Source: Croceibacterium_A sp965977975 (lineage in GTDB: Bacteria > Pseudomonadota > Alphaproteobacteria > Sphingomonadales > Sphingomonadaceae). Taken from it: a stretch of DNA of 13,229 nucleotides. The stretch covers positions 1 to 13,229 of the forward strand of contig CBHCZH010000098.1 of NCBI GenBank assembly GCA_965977975.1, read 5' to 3'. The notes beneath the pieces are model-generated. The model ran no database searches, was not told the DNA's origin, and worked only from the letters and a program-made list of their open reading frames with translations. Of the stretch, positions 1 through 6,182 are shown in pieces. Made by a program: the position numbers and the translations under genes. Position 1 is the stretch's first letter; each line of letters begins with the position of its first letter.

Positions 1-395
1 CCAACAAACGCGCGGAACGGTTCCATCGCGATGTTGAGCGAGGCGTCGAGCATCCACAGCATCAATGCGGCGAAGGCCAGCGGAGCGCCGATCGCGGGGG
101 CTAGCGGCATAACCAGCAGCGCCAATGCGGCGAGGATGGCGCCGGTCAGGAAATAGGGCCGGCGGCGGCCGAGACGGTTCCAGGTCTTGTCGGACAGGTG
201 GCCCACGATCGGCTGGACGATCAGCCCGGTGAGCGGTGCCGCGACCCACAGCGCCGGCAGGTCGTCCATGCTCGCGCCGAGTGTCTGAAAGATGCGGCTC
301 ATGTTGGCGTTCTGCAGCGCGAAGCCGATCTGGATGCCGAAGAAGCCGAAGCTGATGTTCCACAGCCCGGCGAAGCTCTGCCGCGGTTTGTCCAT
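1..395 (-). CDS. MFS sugar permease (SucX/SLC45-like), N-terminal 131 codons, cut by window edge
   Basis: Inner-membrane sugar:cation symporter of the major facilitator superfamily, probably importing maltose or maltodextrins. The visible 131 residues contain four hydrophobic segments (about residues 10-28, 45-65, 82-103 and 106-124). The MFS loop-2/3 signature GHLSDKTWNRLGRR lies at 65-78, and MEPFRAFV at 124-131 matches the MEPFRAF motif of SucX/SLC45-type sugar permeases. The start is ATG at 395-393, with GAAAGGA (407-401 on the minus strand) seven bases upstream. The gene follows the LacI gene in the same direction after a 109-base gap that contains an operator-like site, so it may have its own regulated promoter. 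In Caulobacter a comparable MFS protein (MalY) imports maltose together with the receptor MalA; the role here is inferred from that context. The rest of the gene lies outside the window. Confidence 0.9.
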   Translation of the reverse strand, partial: MDKPRQSFAGLWNISFGFFGIQIGFALQNANMSRIFQTLGASMDDLPALWVAAPLTGLIVQPIVGHLSDKTWNRLGRRRPYFLTGAILAALALLVMPLAPAIGAPLAFAALMLWMLDASLNIAMEPFRAFV

Positions 396-482
396 GACCG
401 TCCTTTCCCGGGCGCGGGCGGTCTTGGCCCGGTCCTGCGCACAATCGAGTGGGGTTCGCACGATGCGTGCCTTCGCGGCAAC

Positions 483-498
483 ACGCATACGAATACGT
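483..498 (-). promoter_or_regulatory. Candidate LacI-family operator (site A) before the MFS permease
   Basis: Read on the minus strand this is ACGTATTCGTATGCGT. It shares CGTATWCGTATGC with 1623-1635 upstream of the receptor (one mismatch in 13). It is an imperfect palindrome around a central CG, the usual geometry of LacI-family operators. It lies 88-103 bases upstream of the permease start, in the gap after the repressor gene. No binding data; assigned from recurrence, symmetry and position. Confidence 0.5.
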
Positions 499-504
499 TG
501 GCGC

Positions 505-1524
505 CTAACCGGTCGTACTTCCCCGCACCACCAGCCGCGCGGGCAATGTGGGCGGCGGCGGTTCGCGCTCCTCCACGTGTGCCATCAGCGTTTCCACCAG
601 CACTTCGCCCGCCCGCTTCATGTCCTGCACGATCGTAGTCAGCGGCGGGTTGGTAACGCTGGCGGCCGGGATGTCGTCGAAGCCGACTATCTTCACGTCA
701 TGCGGGACGCGTTTGCCTGCTTCCGCCAGGGCCCGCATTGCGCCCATCGCGATAAGGTCGCTGCCGGCGAAGATCGCGTCGAACTGCGCTCCCCGGCTCA
801 GCAGCTCCCGGCACGCGGCATATCCGGCTTCCTCGGTCGTGATCGCGTCGAGCTGGTAGACCGGAGCCTCGCCCAACACGGTGCTCAGGCCGCGATAGCG
901 ATCGGCGAACTCGGGATAATGCTCGTCCGCATGCCCGAGGAAGGCGATCCGCCGGCAGCCCAGCCCGGTGAGATGCTCGCCCGCCAACTTGCCCGCGCCG
1001 AAATTGTCGGAGCCGACCGTCGGTCCGATCATGCCAGCATCCACCGAGCCCCAGCGAACGAAGTGGGTGCCCTGCTCGACCAAGTGCGCCAGGCGCGCCT
1101 GGTAGGCGGTGTAATCGCCGTACCCGAGCAGCAGCAACCCGTCAGCCTTGTGGCTGTCCTGATAGGCGACGTGCCAGTTGTCCTCCATCCGCTGGAACGA
1201 GATCAGCAGGTCGAGCCCGCGGCTGGCGCATTGGCGCGTAATCGAGCCCAGCATCGCCAGGAAGAACGGGTTGATCATGCTATCGTCGGGGGTCGGGTCC
1301 TCGAAGAACAACAGCGCGATGGTGTCGGCGCGCTGGCTGCGCAGCGAGGAGGCATGCTTGTCGACGGTGTAGCTTAGCTCGCGGGCAATACCCTCGATCC
1401 GCTCGCGCGTAGCACGGCTGACCGACTTGCTCCCGCGCAGCGCGCGGCTGACGGTCGGCTGGGACACGCCCGCGAGATAGGCGATGTCGAAGCTCGTCGG
1501 CCTGCCGCTCGGCTTGCGGCCCAT
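505..1524 (-). CDS. LacI-family transcriptional repressor of the glucan locus
   Basis: DNA-binding regulator, 339 residues, the normal length for LacI/GalR proteins. The helix-turn-helix lies at about residues 12-31 (AYLAGVSQPTVSRALRG), followed by a hinge-like region ending HASSLRSQ (57-64). A periplasmic-binding-protein-like effector domain fills the rest, including the family-typical GFDDIPAA and AIFAGSDLIAMG segments. The reading frame is open far upstream, but ATG at 1524-1522 is the start: it has GCAGGAG (1537-1531 on the minus strand) just before it and places the helix-turn-helix at the N-terminus. Divergent from the TonB receptor and upstream of the MFS permease. The effector is inferred to be maltose, an isomer or a maltodextrin. 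A palindrome 37-49 bases upstream of its start may mediate autoregulation. Confidence 0.95.
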   Translation of the reverse strand: MGRKPSGRPTSFDIAYLAGVSQPTVSRALRGSKSVSRATRERIEGIARELSYTVDKHASSLRSQRADTIALLFFEDPTPDDSMINPFFLAMLGSITRQCASRGLDLLISFQRMEDNWHVAYQDSHKADGLLLLGYGDYTAYQARLAHLVEQGTHFVRWGSVDAGMIGPTVGSDNFGAGKLAGEHLTGLGCRRIAFLGHADEHYPEFADRYRGLSTVLGEAPVYQLDAITTEEAGYAACRELLSRGAQFDAIFAGSDLIAMGAMRALAEAGKRVPHDVKIVGFDDIPAASVTNPPLTTIVQDMKRAGEVLVETLMAHVEEREPPPPTLPARLVVRGSTTG

Positions 1525-1530
1525 GGCTCT

Positions 1531-1537
1531 CTCCTGC
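1531..1537 (-). promoter_or_regulatory. Ribosome binding site fixing the LacI start
   Basis: GCAGGAG on the minus strand, six bases before ATG 1524. It decides between this start and the much longer open frame that continues upstream. Confidence 0.8.
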
Positions 1538-1560
1538 AAGCGATCTGGCGCGCCTTGCCG

Positions 1561-1573
1561 CGCATAGTATGCG
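1561..1573. promoter_or_regulatory. Palindrome CGCATA-G-TATGCG, possible operator (site B)
   Basis: Perfect 6-bp inverted repeat around one base, in the divergent control region 37-49 bases upstream of the LacI start. Its right arm GTATGCG is the same half-site seen in site A (minus strand), and GTATGC occurs in site C. Suits autoregulation of the repressor gene. The odd-length spacing differs from sites A and C, so it may be a weaker site or bind something else. Confidence 0.4.
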
Positions 1574-1621
1574 TTCGGGGAAGCGCCGGCAATCGGCCTT
1601 GCTCGGGCAGTCCGGCGGCTA

Positions 1622-1635
1622 GCGTATACGTATGC
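1622..1635 (+). promoter_or_regulatory. Candidate LacI-family operator (site C) before the TonB receptor
   Basis: GCGTATACGTATGC contains the perfect 8-mers CGTATACG and ATACGTAT and matches site A over CGTATWCGTATGC. It lies about 125 bases before the receptor start, in the shared control region. A convincing -35/-10 pair could not be assigned; TTGCTC at 1599-1604 followed by a weak -10 near 1621-1627 would overlap the site. Confidence 0.5.
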
Positions 1636-1639
1636 CATA

Positions 1640-1655
1640 TTTCGCGTGCGCGAAA
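1640..1655. promoter_or_regulatory. Inverted repeat TTTCGCG-TG-CGCGAAA
   Basis: Seven-base perfect arms around a two-base centre, followed by an A-run to 1659. It lies directly downstream of site C in the receptor leader. The A-run is on the wrong side for a plus-strand terminator; on the minus strand the T-run precedes the hairpin. A second regulator-binding site is the likeliest reading, but this is inference. Confidence 0.35.
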
Positions 1656-1744
1656 AAAATGTCCATACGCGTGGCTCATCGCTGCCTTTCATTTCGTGGA
1701 TGCGGCGAATGGGACTGCAAGCCGGACCCAAGAACCGGCACCAC

Positions 1745-1752
1745 GAGAGGGG
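1745..1752 (+). promoter_or_regulatory. Ribosome binding site for the TonB receptor (deciding a TTG start)
   Basis: GAGAGGGG followed by AAATCC and TTG at 1760. The strong purine tract seven bases upstream selects this TTG over an in-frame GTG at 1646, which sits inside an inverted repeat, has no purine tract and would put 38 non-signal residues before the signal peptide. Confidence 0.75.
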
Positions 1753-1759
1753 AAATCCT

Positions 1760-4567
1760 TTGGCATACACCACCAAGCTTCGGGGCGCGCTCGGGACGTC
1801 GGCATTCGCCATCGCGGTGTCCGCGATGGCCGCGCCTTCGGTACGGGCGCAGGACACGCCAGCCGACCAGGGGATCTCAGCGGCACAGCAAGGAAGCATC
1901 GCCGCGCAGCAAGGGAGCGCTGCCGCGGAGGCAGCGAGCGAGGCCGCCGAAGAGAGCGTGATCCTGGTCACGGGCTTCAGGGCCTCGATCGAATCCTCGG
2001 TGCAGCAGAAAAAGACCAACACCTCGATCGTCGAGGTCATCACCGCCGAGGACATCGGCAAGCTTCCGGACCAGTCGATCGCGGAATCGCTCTCGCGCCT
2101 GCCGGGTCTCGCCACGCAGCGTCTCGACGGCCGCGCCAACGTGGTCTCCATCCGCGGCTTGGCACCGGACTTTACCACCACGCTGCTCAACGGCCGCGAG
2201 CAGGTCAGCGCCAACAACAACCGCGGCGTCGAGCTCGACCAGTACCCCTCGGAGCTGCTCAACAGCGCCATCGTGTACAAGACTCCCGACGCCAGCCTGA
2301 TCGGTCAGGCACTCGGTGGGACGATCGATATGAGGACCGTTCGGCCGCTAGCCTATGGCGATCGTGCCGTGGCTATCGGCATTCGCGGCGAGATCAACGA
2401 TCTCGGCGAGCTGAACCCCGATATCTCCAACAAGGGCTATCGCGGCAACGTCTCCTACATCGACCAGAACGAGGCCGGCACGATCGGGTGGGCGTTCGGC
2501 TACGCGCGCATGGTTTCGCCGACGGCGGAAGAGCGCTGGCAAGCGTGGGGCTATCCGGGCCACAGCGACGGCAATCTCGTCATCGGCGGGGCGAAGCCTT
2601 ACGTGAAATCGAACAAGCTCACGCGCGACGGCCTCATGGGCGTTCTGGAATTCCGGCCCGACGACCAGCTCCACGTTACGCTCGACGGCTACTGGTCGCG
2701 CTTCAAGGACGACCAGCGGCTGCGCGGCCTCGAGCTTCCGTTCGCGTGGGGGGGGCAAGGTGAAACCCTACTGCCCGGCTACACCGCCGAGGACGGCCTG
2801 ATCACCGAGGGTACCTGGACCAACGTCAAGGCGGTGATGCGCAATGATGTCGTGCACCGCACCTCGAAGATCTTCGCCGGCGGCCTCAACGTAGCTTACG
2901 AGCCGAACGACGGCCTGACGCTCGAAGCGGACGCCAGCTATTCGCGTTTGCGGAAGACGGAAGAGAACATCGAGATCTATGCCGGAACCGGCCGCGGCAG
3001 CGCAAATGGCGTACGCGACACGATAGATTTCGTCCTCAATGACGACGGGGTAATCCGTTTCACGCCCGATCTCGATTACGCCGATGCGGACCTGTTCCAG
3101 TTGACCGACCCGCGCGGGTGGTGCGGACGGCCGGGCTTCCCTGGCGACTGCCAGGACGGCTTCATCAACGCGCCGAAGGTCAAGGACCAGCTCGCCTCGC
3201 TGCGGCTGCAGGCGACGCAGGCGATTGGCGACAACGACAGCATCCGCGTGGGCGCCAATTACAGCGAGCGCGAGAAGTCGCTGCTCGACGAAGGCTTCGT
3301 GCTCACGCACAACAACTACCCGGCCAGCACGCCAATCCCGGCCGATTACCTCTACGATCCGGTGTCGCTCGACTTCATCGGCATCCCCGGCATGGTCGCG
3401 TTCGACAGCTGGCGGTACTTCAACGACGGCAACTACGTGCTGACCCCGGAATCGCTATGGACCTCGAGCCGGCGAACCAACAGCTTCGAGATCACGGAGA
3501 AAGTGCTGACCGGCTTCGTCCAGTACAATCTCGACCGGAATCTCGGCAGCTTGCCGGTACGCGGCAACGTCGGCGTGCAGATCGTCCACACCGACCAGCG
3601 GGGTGACGGCTTCGCCGCATCGAACCAGAACGGCGTGGTGGTCGTCGATCCGATCAGCGATGGCGACACCTACACCGACATCCTGCCGAGCGCGAACCTG
3701 AGCTTCGAGATCGCGCCGAACAACTTCATCCGCGTGGGCGCCGCCCGCGTGCTCGCCCGTGCGCGCATGGACCAGCTGAACCCGGGCAACGGCTTCAGCT
3801 TCGACCAGTCGAAGGCGCTGAACACCGACATCAACGGCTCACCCTGGTCAGGCACGGCCGGCAATGCCAAGCTTCGCCCGCTGATCGCCAATGCGTTCGA
3901 TCTTGCTTACGAGAACTACTTTGCGACCGGCGGCTACATCGCCGTCAGCGGCTTCTACAAGGACCTTGAATCCTACGTCTACCAGCAGCAGACGCTCTTC
4001 GATTTCACCGGCTATCCCCACGTCGGCCCGAATGCCCCGCTGATCTACGAAGGCTATGTGTCGCAGTGGCAGAACACCGGCGGCGGCAAGATCTACGGCG
4101 CGGAGATGTCGGCCTCGCTGCCGTTCAACGTCCTGACCGAAGCGCTCGACGGGTTCGGCGCGCTGTTCAGCGGGTCCTATACGAAGAGCCGCGTTCGGCT
4201 CGGGCCGGACGCTGATCCTACGACGCTTCCGGGTCTGTCGAAATGGGTGGTCAACTCGACGCTCTATTATGAGAAGGCGGGCTTCCAGGCGCGGGTCAGC
4301 GGTCGTTACCGCTCCGCATTCCTCGCCGAGGTCTCGGGCCTCAGCCTCAAGCGCGACCTCGTGTCGGCGATGGGCGAGTTCCTGGTCGATGCCCAGATCG
4401 GCTACCAGTTCCAGGAAGGCTCGCTCCAGGGACTTTCGATCCTCGCAACCGCGAGCAACCTCACCAACGAGCCGTTCGTCACTTTCCTGAACGGCGACGA
4501 GCGGCAGATCCGCGATCACCAGAACTATGGCCGGAACTACATGCTGGGCCTGAGCTACAGGTTCTGA
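1760..4567 (+). CDS. TonB-dependent outer-membrane receptor for maltose/maltodextrin-type glucans
   Basis: Energy-dependent outer-membrane importer, 935 residues from TTG 1760. Signal peptide at about 1-30 (basic KLR, then an Ala-rich core, cleavage after VRA). A short Ala/Gln linker follows with a repeated AAQQGS unit (about 41-53). The TonB-box-like segment is VILVTG (67-72). The plug domain starts with the family-typical EDIGKLPDQSIAESLSRLPG (about 97-116). A 22-strand barrel ends in the aromatic terminus SYRF, as needed for barrel insertion. Features fit the large Xanthomonas/Caulobacter class of TonB receptors, which includes MalA of Caulobacter. A Cys pair in GWCGRPGFPGDC may form a disulphide in an outer loop. 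First gene of the rightward operon, facing the LacI gene. Substrate is inferred from the amylase, glucosidase and permease beside it. No partner lipoprotein (SusD-like) is present, as expected outside Bacteroidota. Confidence 0.95.
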   Translation: MAYTTKLRGALGTSAFAIAVSAMAAPSVRAQDTPADQGISAAQQGSIAAQQGSAAAEAASEAAEESVILVTGFRASIESSVQQKKTNTSIVEVITAEDIGKLPDQSIAESLSRLPGLATQRLDGRANVVSIRGLAPDFTTTLLNGREQVSANNNRGVELDQYPSELLNSAIVYKTPDASLIGQALGGTIDMRTVRPLAYGDRAVAIGIRGEINDLGELNPDISNKGYRGNVSYIDQNEAGTIGWAFGYARMVSPTAEERWQAWGYPGHSDGNLVIGGAKPYVKSNKLTRDGLMGVLEFRPDDQLHVTLDGYWSRFKDDQRLRGLELPFAWGGQGETLLPGYTAEDGLITEGTWTNVKAVMRNDVVHRTSKIFAGGLNVAYEPNDGLTLEADASYSRLRKTEENIEIYAGTGRGSANGVRDTIDFVLNDDGVIRFTPDLDYADADLFQLTDPRGWCGRPGFPGDCQDGFINAPKVKDQLASLRLQATQAIGDNDSIRVGANYSEREKSLLDEGFVLTHNNYPASTPIPADYLYDPVSLDFIGIPGMVAFDSWRYFNDGNYVLTPESLWTSSRRTNSFEITEKVLTGFVQYNLDRNLGSLPVRGNVGVQIVHTDQRGDGFAASNQNGVVVVDPISDGDTYTDILPSANLSFEIAPNNFIRVGAARVLARARMDQLNPGNGFSFDQSKALNTDINGSPWSGTAGNAKLRPLIANAFDLAYENYFATGGYIAVSGFYKDLESYVYQQQTLFDFTGYPHVGPNAPLIYEGYVSQWQNTGGGKIYGAEMSASLPFNVLTEALDGFGALFSGSYTKSRVRLGPDADPTTLPGLSKWVVNSTLYYEKAGFQARVSGRYRSAFLAEVSGLSLKRDLVSAMGEFLVDAQIGYQFQEGSLQGLSILATASNLTNEPFVTFLNGDERQIRDHQNYGRNYMLGLSYRF

Positions 4568-4588
4568 GGGCGCCTCAGGGCACCCGAG

Positions 4589-4624
4589 CGGCCGATCCCT
4601 GCCTCCTCCCTCGGGGATCGGCCG
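4589..4624 (+). terminator. Strong hairpin between receptor and halogenase genes (attenuating terminator or RNA-processing stem)
   Basis: CGGCCGATCCC at 4589-4599 pairs perfectly with GGGATCGGCCG at 4614-4624 (11 bp, 14-base loop). It starts 21 bases after the receptor stop. Only a poor T-tract follows (TATTGTTT), so it may be leaky. Such a stem would keep receptor mRNA more abundant than the downstream enzyme genes. Confidence 0.6.
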
Positions 4625-4655
4625 TATTGTTTGGGTTGGAAGATCGGAAGCGACC

Positions 4656-6182
4656 TTGACTGACCGGCGTATCAGGGATGTCATCATCGTCGGCGGCGGG
4701 ACGGCCGGGTGGATGGCGGCCGCGGCGCTGGTCACCACGCTTGGCCACCAGCTGCGCATCCGCGTGATCGAAAGCGACGAGATAGGCATCGTCGGCGTCG
4801 GCGAGGCGACGATCCCCGCTATCCGCCTGTTCAACGCGCTTGCCGAAATCGACGAGGACGAATTCATCCGGGCTACCCAGGCCACCTTCAAACTCGGGAT
4901 CCAATTCCAGAACTGGGGCGATCTCGGCGAGAGCTACATGCACGCGTTCGGCCAGATCGGGCAGAGCCTGGGGGTGCTGGAGTTCCATCAATACTGGCTG
5001 CGCGCAAGGCGGCAGGGCGTGGCGGGACCGCTGTGGGACTATTCGCTTAATGGAACCGCTGCCCGGCTGGGCAAGTTCGCGCGCATGCCGCGCATTCCCG
5101 ATACCAACCTCGAAGGCATCACCTATGCCTTCCACTTCGACGCGGGCCTATACGCGCGGTACCTGCGTGGCGTCTGCGAGTCCCGCGGCGTAACCCGGAC
5201 CGAAGGCAAGATCGTCTCGGTTGAGCAGCGACCGGAAGACGGCTTCGTCCGTTCGGTAACGCTGGAGGACGGACAAGCATTCGAAGGCGATCTGTTCATC
5301 GATTGCTCGGGCTTTCGCGGCCTGCTGATCGAGCAGACGCTGGGCGCGGGATACGAGGACTGGACGCACTGGCTGCCGTGCGACCGGGCGATCGCGGTCC
5401 CGTGCGAGAATGCCGTTCCGCTACGCCCCTACACGCAGGCGATCGCCCACACCGCCGGCTGGCAATGGCGCATTCCGCTGCAGCATCGCACCGGCAACGG
5501 TCACGTGTTCTGCAGTGAGTTCATGGGCGAAGACGAGGCGGCCGCGATCCTGCTCGCCAATCTCGAAGGCCCTGCGCTCGTCGATCCGAGGACAATTCGC
5601 TTCACCACCGGCATGCGGCGCAAGTTCTGGGACCGGAACGTGGTCGCGCTAGGCCTCGCGTCGGGATTCATGGAGCCGCTGGAATCGACCAGCATCCACC
5701 TCGTCCAGAACGGCATCGCCAAGCTGCTGTCGCTGTTCCCGGACAAGAGCTTCGAGCCCTCGGCGATCGCCGAATACAACCGCAAGGTGACGTTCGATTA
5801 CGAGCGCATCCGTGACTTCATCATACTTCACTACTTCGCCAACCAACGGACGGATTCGCCGTTCTGGATGCGGTGCCGGGAGATGGCGATCCCTGACACA
5901 CTGCGGGCGAAGCTCGAGCTGTTCCGCGCTACCGGACGCATCTTTCGCGAGCACGAAGAGCTGTTCGTCGAGATCGGGTGGTTCCAGGTGCTCACCGGAC
6001 AGAACGTGGTGCCTGAATCCTGGCACCCACTGGCGGATGCCATCACCGACGACGAGCTCGAGGCGTTTCTTTGCGATTTCAAGACGATCGTCGGCGCGGC
6101 CACCGCGAAGCTGCCGACGCATGAACAATTCATCGCCGCGCGCTGTGCCGCCCCCGCAATTTCCCAAAGGATACCCGCGTGA
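4656..6182 (+). CDS. Flavin-dependent halogenase, 'tryptophan halogenase' family, TonB-receptor-associated type
   Basis: FADH2-dependent halogenase family, 508 residues. Such enzymes oxidise chloride or bromide with a flavin hydroperoxide and halogenate electron-rich aromatics. All landmarks are visible: FAD-binding GGGTAGW at 13-19, GVGEATIP at 47-54, the catalytic lysine at K79 (TFKLGIQF; the same number as in PrnA), the halogenase signature W-Q-W-R-I-P at 269-274, and the acidic active-site residue E343 in EPLESTSIH. The start is TTG 4656 after GGAAG (4646-4650); no ATG fits. It follows the receptor and overlaps the amylase by four bases (GTGA), so it is translated with the sugar genes. 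Related enzymes beside TonB receptors (for example BrvH from a Brevundimonas-like source) halogenate indole in vitro, with unknown natural substrate. Free tryptophan as substrate is doubtful. No flavin reductase gene is in the window. Confidence 0.92.
   Translation: MTDRRIRDVIIVGGGTAGWMAAAALVTTLGHQLRIRVIESDEIGIVGVGEATIPAIRLFNALAEIDEDEFIRATQATFKLGIQFQNWGDLGESYMHAFGQIGQSLGVLEFHQYWLRARRQGVAGPLWDYSLNGTAARLGKFARMPRIPDTNLEGITYAFHFDAGLYARYLRGVCESRGVTRTEGKIVSVEQRPEDGFVRSVTLEDGQAFEGDLFIDCSGFRGLLIEQTLGAGYEDWTHWLPCDRAIAVPCENAVPLRPYTQAIAHTAGWQWRIPLQHRTGNGHVFCSEFMGEDEAAAILLANLEGPALVDPRTIRFTTGMRRKFWDRNVVALGLASGFMEPLESTSIHLVQNGIAKLLSLFPDKSFEPSAIAEYNRKVTFDYERIRDFIILHYFANQRTDSPFWMRCREMAIPDTLRAKLELFRATGRIFREHEELFVEIGWFQVLTGQNVVPESWHPLADAITDDELEAFLCDFKTIVGAATAKLPTHEQFIAARCAAPAISQRIPA
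6166..6171 (+). promoter_or_regulatory. Ribosome binding site for the amylase, inside the halogenase 3' end
   Basis: AAAGGA seven bases before GTG 6179. It supports the GTG start and the four-base overlap with the halogenase stop, hence translational coupling. Confidence 0.7.

Noticed and set aside
292..1377. Long plus-strand open frame opposite the LacI and permease genes.
   Set aside because: Antisense shadow of high-GC coding sequence; its product has no recognisable motif.
1646..1759. GTG 1646 as start of the TonB receptor.
   Set aside because: It lies in an inverted repeat without a ribosome binding site and would place 38 non-signal residues before the signal peptide; TTG 1760 has GAGAGGGG upstream.
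505..2280. A 591-codon minus-strand open frame covering the LacI gene and the receptor's 5' end.
   Set aside because: Only the part from ATG 1524 has repressor features and a ribosome binding site; the upstream extension is antisense to the receptor gene.
4656..6182. Naming the halogenase as a tryptophan 7-halogenase (PrnA/RebH orthologue).
   Set aside because: Family motifs are shared, but the glucan-operon context and the EPLESTSIH variant argue against assigning free tryptophan or position 7.
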